From NCBI RefSeq assembly GCF_039537875.1, contig NZ_BAABBI010000006.1, forward strand, positions 9,317-73,316: a DNA stretch of 64,000 bases, in the 5' to 3' direction. The notes under the pieces are model-generated. The model was not told the origin of the DNA, ran no database searches, and saw only the letters and a program-made list of their open reading frames with translations. A program made the translations under genes and the position numbers. The DNA comes from Corallibacter vietnamensis. Lineage in GTDB: Bacteria; Bacteroidota; Bacteroidia; Flavobacteriales; Flavobacteriaceae. Below are positions 27,677 to 36,301 of the stretch, piece by piece (the first letter of the stretch is position 1; the number at the start of each line of letters is the position of its first letter).

Positions 27677-29410
27677 ATGTTGCATTTTAAATTAAGAATT
27701 GTTTTAGCTTTTTTATTTTTTTTAGGAACCCATTTACAAGCGCAGACAAATTTTGTTGATATAGCTCAAACTTCTGGAGTTTTTATTAATCCTGGTAGTT
27801 TAGAATATGGTAGTGGAATTTCATTCTGTGATTTTAATAATGATGGATGGGATGATATTACTTTAGGGACAGGTTCCGGAAGACAGATTGAGTTTTTCAG
27901 TAATGATCAAGATGGTACATTTACACGTGAGTTTTTCCTTACGGCAGACCCTAGTGCACAAGACAGACAAGTCATCTGGGTAGATTATGATAATGATGGC
28001 GATAAGGATTTGTATATAGCAAGTGACGCAAACGGAAGCCACTTATATAATAACGATGGTTCCTTAAATTTTACTGATGTTACTGCAGCCGCAGGGTTAC
28101 CTGTTAGTAATATTTATAACTGGGGAGCCTCATGGGGCGATATAAATAATGATGGGTTATTAGATGTTTTTATTAGTAATAGAGATGATAGTTTACAACA
28201 ACCCAATTTGTTATATCAAAACAATGGAGACGGAACATTTACAGATATAAGCACGCAAGCAGGAATACATAATACAAGCCATTTATCATTTTGTTCAGCC
28301 TTTTTTGATTATAACAATGATGGCTGGCAAGATATTTATGTAGCTAATGATAAAATTTTTAACGAAAACTTTCTTTATCATAATAACGGAGACGGAACAT
28401 TTACTAATGTAGCGGCCACAGCAAATGTAAATATAGCCATAGATGCTATGTCTACCACAATAGGAGATTTTAATAATGATGGTTGGTTTGATATCTATGT
28501 ATCAAATACCCCAATAAACGGTAATGTATTTCTAAAAAATAACGGCGATGGCACTTTTTCTGATGTTACAAATAGTACAAATACAGAATTTAATGGTTTT
28601 TCTTGGGGCGCAGTTTTTTTAGATGCTGATAATGATATGAATCTAGATTTATATGTAAGTAGTTCAATGGATGGTTCTGTTCCTAGTTTAGCTTCTGCTG
28701 CATTTTATCATAATAACGGAAATGAAACTTTTACCATACCAGAAGAGGGTTTTCAGAATGATACAAGAATAAGTCATTCTAATGCTATAGGCGATATAGA
28801 TAATGATGGCTATCCAGAAATAATAGTTAATAATACAAATAATGCTAATATGTTCCTCTGGAAAAACCAAGGAGATTTAAGCAATAATTGGTTGAAGGTT
28901 AGATTGTCAGGTGTTCAAAGTAATAAAGATGGAATAGGTTCTGTTATTGAAATATCAGTTGATGGAAATAAGCAATACCGATATACGCTTTGTGGAGAAG
29001 GCTACATTTCTCAAAACTCCAGTGCAGAATTTTTTGGAGTAGGTAGCTATAATGTTATTGATTATGTTAAGATAACTTGGTTAAGTGGTATTGTAGATTA
29101 TATAGAAAATGTAAACGTAAACCAAGAACTGTTAGTTGTAGAAGGTTCTAATCAATTATCTGTAAAGGAGAAACAACTTAAAATGTCATTAAACGTTTAC
29201 CCTAACCCAGTAAACGGTGCTCTAAACATTATAACACAAAAGAAAATGACAGATGTGTCAGTTTATAACATGCTAGGTCAAGTAGTTGTTAATGTACAAC
29301 CAAACGCAGTAACAGGTAATATAGATATGACGTCATTGCAATCTGGAGCATATTTTGTAAAAGTTACCATAGGAGATGTAACAGAAACAGTTAGAATAAT
29401 TAAAAATTGA
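27677..29410 (+). CDS. secreted FG-GAP/VCBS-repeat protein with ASPIC/UnbV domain, T9SS cargo
   Basis: The 577-residue CRTAC1-like protein has a signal peptide ending near HLQAQ. At least six FG-GAP-type repeats carry Ca2+-loop motifs such as DFNNDGWDDIT, DYDNDGDKDLYIA and DINNDGLLDVF. The ASPIC/UnbV segment (WLKVRLSGVQSNKDGIGSV) lies near residues 410-480. The last 75 residues, with VYPNPVNGALNI and ending TVRIIKN, are a T9SS type A sorting domain. It is probably a calcium-stabilised surface or extracellular propeller; the ligand is unknown. It has terminators on both sides. Confidence 0.92.
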   Translation: MLHFKLRIVLAFLFFLGTHLQAQTNFVDIAQTSGVFINPGSLEYGSGISFCDFNNDGWDDITLGTGSGRQIEFFSNDQDGTFTREFFLTADPSAQDRQVIWVDYDNDGDKDLYIASDANGSHLYNNDGSLNFTDVTAAAGLPVSNIYNWGASWGDINNDGLLDVFISNRDDSLQQPNLLYQNNGDGTFTDISTQAGIHNTSHLSFCSAFFDYNNDGWQDIYVANDKIFNENFLYHNNGDGTFTNVAATANVNIAIDAMSTTIGDFNNDGWFDIYVSNTPINGNVFLKNNGDGTFSDVTNSTNTEFNGFSWGAVFLDADNDMNLDLYVSSSMDGSVPSLASAAFYHNNGNETFTIPEEGFQNDTRISHSNAIGDIDNDGYPEIIVNNTNNANMFLWKNQGDLSNNWLKVRLSGVQSNKDGIGSVIEISVDGNKQYRYTLCGEGYISQNSSAEFFGVGSYNVIDYVKITWLSGIVDYIENVNVNQELLVVEGSNQLSVKEKQLKMSLNVYPNPVNGALNIITQKKMTDVSVYNMLGQVVVNVQPNAVTGNIDMTSLQSGAYFVKVTIGDVTETVRIIKN

Positions 29411-29429
29411 TTTAATAAAAAATTATATT

Positions 29430-29459
29430 TAAAAGCCACGCTTTAGAGTGGCTTTTTTT
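29430..29459 (+). terminator. intrinsic terminator after the FG-GAP gene
   Basis: An 8-bp stem AAAGCCAC/GTGGCTTT with an 8-nt loop (GCTTTAGA) is followed by a T-run. It lies 20 nt after the stop codon. Confidence 0.9.
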
Positions 29460-29470
29460 GGGGGTTTAGT

Positions 29471-29478
29471 TACATTTG
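29471..29478 (+). promoter_or_regulatory. -7 promoter element for the glycosyltransferase operon
   Basis: TACATTTG (TAnnTTTG) ends 4 nt before the ATG at 29483, which implies a leaderless transcript. It lies directly after the preceding terminator. Confidence 0.55.
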
Positions 29479-29482
29479 TTGT

Positions 29483-30484
29483 ATGCAACTAGCGTTTACA
29501 TTTATAATACCAGTTTACAATCGCCCTAATGAAATAGAGGAGCTACTACAAAGTTTTGTAGCACTACAAACGGATGTCATATTTGATATAGTTATTATTG
29601 AGGATGGCTCATCAGTAACGTCAAAAGAAGTTGTAGAAAAGTATCGGGAACTATTAAAAATAGACTATTACTTTAAGCCTAATTCAGGCCCTGGCGATTC
29701 TAGAAACTATGGTATGGAAAGAGCTAAAGGTAATTATTTTATAATTTTAGATTCTGATTGTTTACTACCTCCAACTTATTTGACTGAAGTTCAAAAAAGT
29801 TTAAAAGAATCATATGTAGATTGTTTTGGAGGTCCTGATGCCGCTCATAAATCTTTTTCAAGCTTACAAAAAGCCATTAACTTCTCTATGACCTCAATAT
29901 TAACAACTGGAGGAATAAGAGGAGGAAAAAAACATGTAAATACATTTCAACCTAGAAGCTTTAATATGGGGTTATCTAAAGAAGCCTTTTTAAAAACTCA
30001 AGGTTTTGGCAAAATTCATCCAGGAGAAGATCCTGATTTATCAATAAGATTAACTAAACTAGGGTATAAAACAAAACTGATTCCAACAGCCTTTGTGTAT
30101 CATAAACGAAGAATATCTTGGAATAAGTTTTTTATACAAGTAAAAAAGTTTGGTTTAGTAAGACCTATACTTAATAAGTGGCATCCAGAAACAGCAAAAG
30201 TAACGTATTGGTTTCCTTCTGTATTTTGCGTTGGTTTTTTAGTTGCTATTGGTGCTACGTTCATTGGTTTTCCATGGCTTATTTATTTATATGTGATTTA
30301 TTTTATGCTAGCTTTTGCTTTAGCTATAATATCAACAAAAAGTGTCTCTATTGCAATAATGGCTATATTAGCTATTGTAATCCAGTTTGCAGGATATGGA
30401 TACGGCTTTTTAAAATCTATATTTTATATCCATTTACTAGGAAAAAAACCTGAAAAACAATTTCCTAATTTGTTTTTTTTATAG
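29483..30484 (+). CDS. family 2 glycosyltransferase with C-terminal membrane helices
   Basis: The 333-residue protein has a GT-A domain: FIIPVYNRPNEIEELLQ at the N-terminus, DIVIIEDGSS, the metal-binding NYFIILDSDCLLPP, and GFGKIHPGEDPDLSIRL as the acceptor-side motif. Residues about 235-310 form three hydrophobic segments that would anchor it in the inner membrane. The acceptor is unknown, possibly a lipid-linked glycan or surface polysaccharide. It is followed within 3 nt by the YbbR-domain gene. Confidence 0.9.
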   Translation: MQLAFTFIIPVYNRPNEIEELLQSFVALQTDVIFDIVIIEDGSSVTSKEVVEKYRELLKIDYYFKPNSGPGDSRNYGMERAKGNYFIILDSDCLLPPTYLTEVQKSLKESYVDCFGGPDAAHKSFSSLQKAINFSMTSILTTGGIRGGKKHVNTFQPRSFNMGLSKEAFLKTQGFGKIHPGEDPDLSIRLTKLGYKTKLIPTAFVYHKRRISWNKFFIQVKKFGLVRPILNKWHPETAKVTYWFPSVFCVGFLVAIGATFIGFPWLIYLYVIYFMLAFALAIISTKSVSIAIMAILAIVIQFAGYGYGFLKSIFYIHLLGKKPEKQFPNLFFL

Positions 30485-30487
30485 TGC

Positions 30488-31453
30488 ATGCATAAAACTT
30501 TAAAATCTAAAATATTAAAATCTATAAAGGATAAGAGAATTAATATTTTCTTTTTATTCCTTGTGCTGTCTTTTTTTATTTTAGTAATAACGAAATTATC
30601 AGCAACTTATACCAATACTATTATGTTTCTGCTAAAAACAGAACACGTGCCAAGCGAAGAAGTGATAGTAAGTGATAAAAGTCATAAACTTAACATAACA
30701 CTTAAGTCTCAAGGATTTAATTTGATAAAGTACTATTTTAAAACGCCTGAACTAGCTATAGATTTCTCTAAAAATATTAACAAGACTGATAGTTTATATA
30801 TTTGGAATAAAAGTTCTGGTTACACAAATCTTGCCTCCCAATTTGATAAAAATGAAGAGATAATAAATGTAACTCCTGATACTTTAAGATTTAGATATGA
30901 TGTAAATGCAGTAAAAAAAGTACCTGTAAAACTACATACAGATATAAGGTTTAATCAAGGCTATGATTTACTAGATGGCTTTTCTGTAAAACCAGACTCT
31001 ATAACAATAATTGGACCTCATGTAATAGTTGATAAAATAAATTACATCAATACAGATACACTTAAGCTGAAAAAAGTAAAATCAAATATTAACTCAATTT
31101 TAAACCTTAAACTTCCAAATACTCTTAATGAACTAAAATTTTCTGATAAACAAGTAAGTCTGAAAGCATCTGTAAGTAAATTTACTGAAGGTATAATGAA
31201 GGTTCCTGTTATAATAACAAATGTGCCAGATAGTATAAGTGTAAAGTATTTTCCTAAAAAAATAGCATTGACATATTATACAAGTTTAAGTAACTTTAAT
31301 AATATTAAAATAGAAGACTTTGAAGTTGTTTGTGATTTTTCTAAACTAGTAAAAGGTCAATCATACTTACATCCAGAAGTTACAAAAATCCCAAAATCTG
31401 TAAAAAACGTAAAAATTAATCAACAGCAAATAGAGTTTATTATAACAGAATGA
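30488..31453 (+). CDS. YbbR-domain membrane-anchored protein
   Basis: The 321-residue protein has a single N-terminal membrane helix (residues 20-40) and then extracytoplasmic YbbR-like beta domains. Conserved fragments include DTLRFRYDVNAVKKVPVKLH and SVKPDSITIIGPHVIVDKI. In Firmicutes YbbR (CdaR) regulates a diadenylate cyclase, but no cyclase gene is in this window. The gene directly precedes coaE with a 4-nt overlap. Confidence 0.82.
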   Translation: MHKTLKSKILKSIKDKRINIFFLFLVLSFFILVITKLSATYTNTIMFLLKTEHVPSEEVIVSDKSHKLNITLKSQGFNLIKYYFKTPELAIDFSKNINKTDSLYIWNKSSGYTNLASQFDKNEEIINVTPDTLRFRYDVNAVKKVPVKLHTDIRFNQGYDLLDGFSVKPDSITIIGPHVIVDKINYINTDTLKLKKVKSNINSILNLKLPNTLNELKFSDKQVSLKASVSKFTEGIMKVPVIITNVPDSISVKYFPKKIALTYYTSLSNFNNIKIEDFEVVCDFSKLVKGQSYLHPEVTKIPKSVKNVKINQQQIEFIITE

Positions 31454-32037
31454 CTATAGTAGGATTAACAGGCGGAATAGGTAGTGGTAAAACTACAGTA
31501 GCAAAACAGTTTGAAAGCTATGGAGTACCTGTTTATATAGCAGATGATGAAGCAAAAAAACTGATGCACACATCAAAGGTTATAAAACGTAATCTAATAA
31601 AACTTTTTGGAGAAGAAGCCTATATAAATAACACGCTAAACAGACCCTTTTTAGCCAATGCCATTTTTAATGATAAATCACTTTTAGAAAAAATGAACGC
31701 AATTGTTCATCCAAGAGTAGCAAAGCATTTCGATAAGTGGGTTGCAAAACAAAAAGCACCTTATGTTTTAAAAGAAGTTGCTATTTTGTTTGAGAACGGA
31801 AGTGACGCAAGTTGTGATTTTATTATTACAGTAACAGCTCCAGTCGATGTAAGAATATCTCGAGTTTTAAAAAGAGATAATACTACACAAAAAAAGATTA
31901 AAGCCATAATGAATAATCAGCTAGATGACGCTGAAAAAATTAAGAAGTCTGATTTTGTGATTGTTAACGAAGAACTAGAAACTACAAAAGAACAATCACT
32001 TAAAATTCACCACCAAATTTTAAAAGAAATACAATAA
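31450..32037 (+). CDS. coaE: dephospho-CoA kinase
   Basis: The 195-residue P-loop kinase has the nucleotide-binding motif GLTGGIGSGKTTVA at the N-terminus, the YIADDEAKKLM segment, HPRVAKHF and the lid region around VLKRDNTTQ. It phosphorylates dephospho-CoA, the last step of CoA synthesis. The ATG overlaps the stop of the YbbR gene (ATGA). Confidence 0.96.
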   Translation: MTIVGLTGGIGSGKTTVAKQFESYGVPVYIADDEAKKLMHTSKVIKRNLIKLFGEEAYINNTLNRPFLANAIFNDKSLLEKMNAIVHPRVAKHFDKWVAKQKAPYVLKEVAILFENGSDASCDFIITVTAPVDVRISRVLKRDNTTQKKIKAIMNNQLDDAEKIKKSDFVIVNEELETTKEQSLKIHHQILKEIQ

Positions 32038-32102
32038 ATCTTAAATTTTAACATTTTTGTTAATGTAAGGTTAAATGCTAAGGGAACTAAATGTTAAAAT
32101 GG

Positions 32103-32110
32103 TAATTTTG
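32103..32110 (+). promoter_or_regulatory. -7 promoter element for the two-component operon
   Basis: TAATTTTG (TAnnTTTG) ends 4 nt before the ATG at 32115. A leaderless or nearly leaderless message is implied. Confidence 0.55.
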
Positions 32111-32114
32111 AGCG

Positions 32115-33686
32115 ATGAGCAAAAAGCTATTCATCATATTAGTATTGTTAATGAGTTTGTCTCTTGTTGGGATAATATTTGTACAAGCATATTACATTAA
32201 CAACTCAATAAAAAATGAACAAGAACAATTCACTTTTAATGTAAAAAAAGCACTGACTTTTACATCAAAAGAAATTGAAGATAAAGAGTTTGAAGACTAC
32301 GTATACCTTGTGCAAGATTTATTTGCAAAAGGCGTAGAACCTGACACAACAGCATTTAGAGAATTATATTACAAGCAAGAAAGCAATAACTCTCATGAAA
32401 TGCTGATATATAAAAACAGTATTCTAGAAGAAAACTATAAACTTTCTTCATCGATCTTTGACATAGGTTTAGATAGTATCAATATTAAAAAAGTATTGAG
32501 CGAAAGTAATACAAAGGTTTTAAGAGGCTCTGCAGTTGAAAAAAACTCAAATAAAAGTTTGAGCGCTATGCTTGTAGAAATGGGAAACATCTCTAAAGGA
32601 GAAAAAGTTTTCTACGAAGATTTTTATAAAAGTATAGCTTTTAGAACACCTTTGCATAAACGTGTAACGGTAAAAGAAATAAAGAGACTTTTATCTAAAA
32701 AACTAAAAGAGGATGAGATAGAAGGAGACTACCAATTTGCAATATATAGCAATGGTTTAGCAACCAAAGTACAAAGTGAAAACTTTGAACTTCAAAAATC
32801 ATCAACCTTTAGTGTGCCAATATTTCAAAATGAAAATGATAGCAATAATTATAGGCTGTTATTAAATTTTCCAACAAGAAATATGTTTTTACAGTCATCA
32901 ATAATCAAGATGACGTTATTATCAATCATTTTTACATCTATCATTATAATTGCTTATACAAGTGCTTTGATGCAGTTACTTAAACAGCGAAAAATATCTG
33001 AAATAAAAACAGATTTCATAAACAACATGACGCATGAGTTTAAAACACCAATAGCTACTATAAACTTGGCTTTAGACGCTATAAGAAATCCAAAAATTAT
33101 AGAAGATAAAGAAAAAGTAATGCGTTATCTTAAAATGATAAAAGACGAAAATAAGCGTATGCATGCGCAAGTAGAAAATGTATTACGAATATCTAAACTA
33201 GAAAAAAACGAACTGAATATAAGTAAAGAGCGTGTTGAATTGCACGACTTATTAGAGGATGCTATAACTCACGTTGAGTTAATAGTTGAAGATAGGGCAG
33301 GATTTGTTAAAACACATTTAAATGCTGAAAAGCACACGGTTTTAGCAAACGAAACACACTTTACAAACGTATTAGTAAACATTCTGGACAATGCCATAAA
33401 ATATTCTCCAGAAGCACCAAAAATTGATGTTTACACAGAAAATGTAGGCAACAATGTAATAATAAAAATTAAAGACCAAGGCAGCGGTATGAGTAAAGCT
33501 GCACAAAAGCGTGTGTTTGAAAAATTTTATAGAGAGCACACCGGAAACATACATAATGTAAAAGGACATGGACTAGGTTTGGCCTACGTAAAACGTATTG
33601 TAGAAGACCACCAAGGACATATCTCTGTAGAAAGTGAAAAAGACAAAGGAAGTACCTTTATTATAAAACTTCCATTAATATCGTAA
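32115..33686 (+). CDS. sensor histidine kinase (RprX-like)
   Basis: The 523-residue protein has an N-terminal membrane helix (about 5-27), an extracytoplasmic sensor region of about 230 residues and a second helix (about 263-287). HisKA carries the phospho-acceptor H307 in FINNMTHEFKTPIATI, and the ATPase domain has N-box NILDNAIKYS, G1 DQGSGM and G2 GHGLGLAYV. Layout and pairing with the next gene match the RprX/RprY pair of Bacteroidota, but the stimulus is unknown. The response-regulator gene starts 4 nt later. Confidence 0.93.
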   Translation: MSKKLFIILVLLMSLSLVGIIFVQAYYINNSIKNEQEQFTFNVKKALTFTSKEIEDKEFEDYVYLVQDLFAKGVEPDTTAFRELYYKQESNNSHEMLIYKNSILEENYKLSSSIFDIGLDSINIKKVLSESNTKVLRGSAVEKNSNKSLSAMLVEMGNISKGEKVFYEDFYKSIAFRTPLHKRVTVKEIKRLLSKKLKEDEIEGDYQFAIYSNGLATKVQSENFELQKSSTFSVPIFQNENDSNNYRLLLNFPTRNMFLQSSIIKMTLLSIIFTSIIIIAYTSALMQLLKQRKISEIKTDFINNMTHEFKTPIATINLALDAIRNPKIIEDKEKVMRYLKMIKDENKRMHAQVENVLRISKLEKNELNISKERVELHDLLEDAITHVELIVEDRAGFVKTHLNAEKHTVLANETHFTNVLVNILDNAIKYSPEAPKIDVYTENVGNNVIIKIKDQGSGMSKAAQKRVFEKFYREHTGNIHNVKGHGLGLAYVKRIVEDHQGHISVESEKDKGSTFIIKLPLIS

Positions 33687-33690
33687 AGCT

Positions 33691-34404
33691 ATGACTGAAC
33701 AACAAAAGAAAATTTTATTAGTAGAAGACGACCCGAATTTTGGTACCATTTTAAAAGATTATCTTGTAATGAATGATTACGAAGTAACACATGCAAAAAA
33801 TGGTATGGAAGGTTTTGAGAAATTCAAAAAAGACGATTTCGATTTGTGTATTTTAGATGTGATGATGCCCTATAAAGACGGATTTACATTAGCTAAAGAA
33901 ATTAGAGAAAAAAACACCGATGTGCCTATTATTTTCTTAACAGCCAAAGCCATGAAAGAAGATGTGCTTAAAGGCTACAAAGTAGGAGCAGACGACTATT
34001 TAAACAAGCCTTTTGATAGTGAAGTTCTACTAATGAAAATCAAAGCTATTATGCAGCGTAAAGCTACAGAAACAGTAGCAGATAGTAAGCAGTTTCAATT
34101 TAAAATAGGAAATTTTGACTTAAATTCAAAACTACGCTTTTTAAGCTACAAAGGTGGTGAGCAAATAAAATTATCTCCAAAAGAAAACGAATTATTGAGA
34201 TTGTTAGCTCTGCACGAAAATGACTTAATGCCTAGAGAGCTTGCTTTAACAAAAATATGGAGAGATGATAATTATTTCACTTCTAGAAGTATGGATGTTT
34301 ACATTGCAAAATTACGTAAGTACTTAAAGCAAGATGATAAAGTAGAAATACTTAACATTCATGGAGAAGGATTTAGACTAGTTGTAAATTCTGAAGAAGC
34401 TTAA
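33691..34404 (+). CDS. OmpR/PhoB-type response regulator (RprY-like)
   Basis: The 237-residue protein has a receiver domain with the acidic pair E12-D13-D14, phospho-acceptor D56 (CILDVMMPYKDG), and the switch lysine in DDYLNKPFDSE. The winged-helix DNA-binding domain (residues about 135-235) has LSPKENELLRLLA and SRSMDVYIAKLRKYL. It should be phosphorylated by the kinase directly upstream. A bidirectional terminator separates it from miaA. Confidence 0.95.
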   Translation: MTEQQKKILLVEDDPNFGTILKDYLVMNDYEVTHAKNGMEGFEKFKKDDFDLCILDVMMPYKDGFTLAKEIREKNTDVPIIFLTAKAMKEDVLKGYKVGADDYLNKPFDSEVLLMKIKAIMQRKATETVADSKQFQFKIGNFDLNSKLRFLSYKGGEQIKLSPKENELLRLLALHENDLMPRELALTKIWRDDNYFTSRSMDVYIAKLRKYLKQDDKVEILNIHGEGFRLVVNSEEA

Positions 34405-34429
34405 AAGCAAATAAAACAGATAAATAAAG

Positions 34430-34457
34430 AAGTCAGCAGAATATGCTGGCTTTTTTA
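34430..34457. terminator. shared terminator between the response-regulator gene and miaA
   Basis: The hairpin AAGTCAGCA/TGCTGGCTT (one G-T wobble, 5-nt loop) is followed by six T on the plus strand. The minus-strand side is also A-rich before the stem, so it may end both convergent transcripts. It touches the miaA stop codon. Confidence 0.8.
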
Positions 34458-35375
34458 TTTTATTACTTTTTTGATATGATCTGTAATAAGGTTGATATCA
34501 TATTCATAATCAAACCAAGTAGTGTTTTCGTTTTTTTTAAACCAAGTTAATTGACGTTTAGCAAAACGACGTGAATTTTTTTTGATTTCAGAAACAGCAA
34601 AATCTAAAGACCATTTATTGTTTAAGTATTTAAAAATTTCTTTATAGCCAACCGTATTTAAGGCGTTTAGATGCTGCTTGTTTTCTAGGTTTTTTACTTC
34701 TTGTAATAAGCCTTCATCCATCATTATATCTACACGTTTATTTATTCTATTGTAAATAATTTCTCTTTCAGCTGTTAAACCAATAGAAATGGTTTTAAAG
34801 TTTCTTTTTTCTTTTTTCTTGTTTAAAAAAGATGAAAAAGGCTTTTGTGTTCCTATACAAATCTCTAAAGCACGAATTACACGATGCGGATTATCTATTG
34901 CAATATTGTTAAAAGATACTTCATCTAGCGTTTTTAATTGCTTTTGTAAACTCTCTAATCCTTCTGTTTCTAGCTGTTTGTTTAAATGCGTTCTTATAGA
35001 TTTATCTACTTCGGGAAAATTATCTAATCCTTTTGTAACTGCATCTACATAAAGTCCAGAGCCACCAACCATAATAACTATTTCTTTTGTTTGAAATAAA
35101 TGGTTTAACCTTGTAATAGCGTCTTTTTCAAAGCTGCCAACATTGTAATCATTTTCAACTGATTTGTGATGTATAAAATGATGTTTTGCAGCTAATAATT
35201 CATCAGGAGTTGGAGCAGCAGTACCTATTTGCATTTCTCTAAAAAACTGTCTGGAATCTGCTGAAATAATTTCAGTATTAAAATAGTTTGCAAGCTTAAT
35301 ACTTAAAGCTGTTTTTCCTATAGCAGTTGGACCAACTATAGATACTACATAGTTATTTGAATCTGATTTTGAGAT
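34455..35375 (-). CDS. miaA: tRNA dimethylallyltransferase MiaA, non-canonical start codon
   Basis: MiaA adds dimethylallyl to A37 of tRNAs that read UNN codons. The first ATG (35234) gives only 259 residues and would remove the P-loop. The same frame stays open upstream and encodes SIVGPTAIGKT and EIISADSRQFF, both essential and at the expected distance. Between the in-frame stop at 35400-35402 and 35234 there is no ATG, GTG or TTG. Candidate starts are ATC at 35373-35375 (306 residues, P-loop at 15-22) or ATT at 35397-35399 (314 residues, overlapping the stop of the upstream channel gene). The rest of the protein is intact. Confidence 0.9.
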   Translation of the reverse strand: MSKSDSNNYVVSIVGPTAIGKTALSIKLANYFNTEIISADSRQFFREMQIGTAAPTPDELLAAKHHFIHHKSVENDYNVGSFEKDAITRLNHLFQTKEIVIMVGGSGLYVDAVTKGLDNFPEVDKSIRTHLNKQLETEGLESLQKQLKTLDEVSFNNIAIDNPHRVIRALEICIGTQKPFSSFLNKKKEKRNFKTISIGLTAEREIIYNRINKRVDIMMDEGLLQEVKNLENKQHLNALNTVGYKEIFKYLNNKWSLDFAVSEIKKNSRRFAKRQLTWFKKNENTTWFDYEYDINLITDHIKKVIK

Positions 35376-35394
35376 GGCTATATGGGTTTGAGAA

Positions 35395-36258
35395 TTAATT
35401 TATGTGTAAGTTGTGACCGCATTTATGACAATATTCAGCATTATCTTTATGGTCATTTGCTAGACAGTTAGCACAGGATTGCGAGTTTAAGTGTATGTTT
35501 CTATGTGGTTGATTTGTTAATGGTGTTTTTGCTTGTCCTGCCTGTTTTGTATACTCGGCAGATACAATACCTGTAGGAACAGCTATAATCCCGTAACCTA
35601 GTATCATAATTACTGAAGCTATAAATTGTCCTAAAGGTGTTACGGGAGCAATATCTCCAAAGCCAACAGTTGTAAGAGTTACTATACACCAATAAATACT
35701 TTTTGGGATATTTTCAAATCCGTGTTCTTCTCCTTCAACAAGATACATGATGGTTCCAAAAATGGTTGCAGCGATAAGCACAGCAAAGAGAAATACCGAA
35801 ATTTTTGCCCTACTAGCTTTGATTGCAGAAGCCAAATGATTTGAAGCTCCTAAATATCTTGCAAGTTTTAGTACTCTAAATACACGTAATAAACGTAAAG
35901 CTCTTAAAGCAACAAGTGCATGTGTGCCAGCAAAAATTAATGATAGATACTTTGGTAATGTAGATAGTAAGTCTATAACACCATAAAAACTGGTAATATA
36001 TTTTATAGGTTTCTTTACGGTAACTATTCTAGCGATATATTCAACAGTAAAAAGAATGGTAATTACCCATTCAGAAATGTTTAAAAAATCATGATACTTT
36101 TCATCAAAGCTTTTTATGCTTTCAAGCATAACTAAAGCAATACTAGCAAGAATGGCTATGAGAAGAATAATATCAAATAATTTACCGGCAGGCGTATCTG
36201 CTTCATAAATAATTTCATGAAGCTCATCTCGCCAATTTTTATTTGATGATTTACTCAT
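35395..36258 (-). CDS. voltage-gated-type potassium channel with C-terminal zinc ribbon
   Basis: The 287-residue protein has six predicted helices. The S4 voltage-sensor pattern of spaced arginines is RALRLLRVFRVLKLARYL (119-136), and the pore carries the K+ filter TVGFGD (197-202). After the pore, the cytoplasmic tail ends with two CxxC pairs (C262/C265 and C277/C280), which look like a zinc ribbon. It lies between the exonuclease gene and miaA on one strand; its TAA overlaps the open frame of miaA. Confidence 0.92.
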   Translation of the reverse strand: MSKSSNKNWRDELHEIIYEADTPAGKLFDIILLIAILASIALVMLESIKSFDEKYHDFLNISEWVITILFTVEYIARIVTVKKPIKYITSFYGVIDLLSTLPKYLSLIFAGTHALVALRALRLLRVFRVLKLARYLGASNHLASAIKASRAKISVFLFAVLIAATIFGTIMYLVEGEEHGFENIPKSIYWCIVTLTTVGFGDIAPVTPLGQFIASVIMILGYGIIAVPTGIVSAEYTKQAGQAKTPLTNQPHRNIHLNSQSCANCLANDHKDNAEYCHKCGHNLHIN

Positions 36259-36301
36259 AATTTCAAAAATAATAAAACTTGCAAGTAGAAATGTACTTTG
36301 G

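Noticed and set aside
35235..35399. Frameshift as explanation for the short miaA frame
   Set aside because: The same frame is open and encodes the whole MiaA N-terminus, so no shift is needed; only the start codon is missing.
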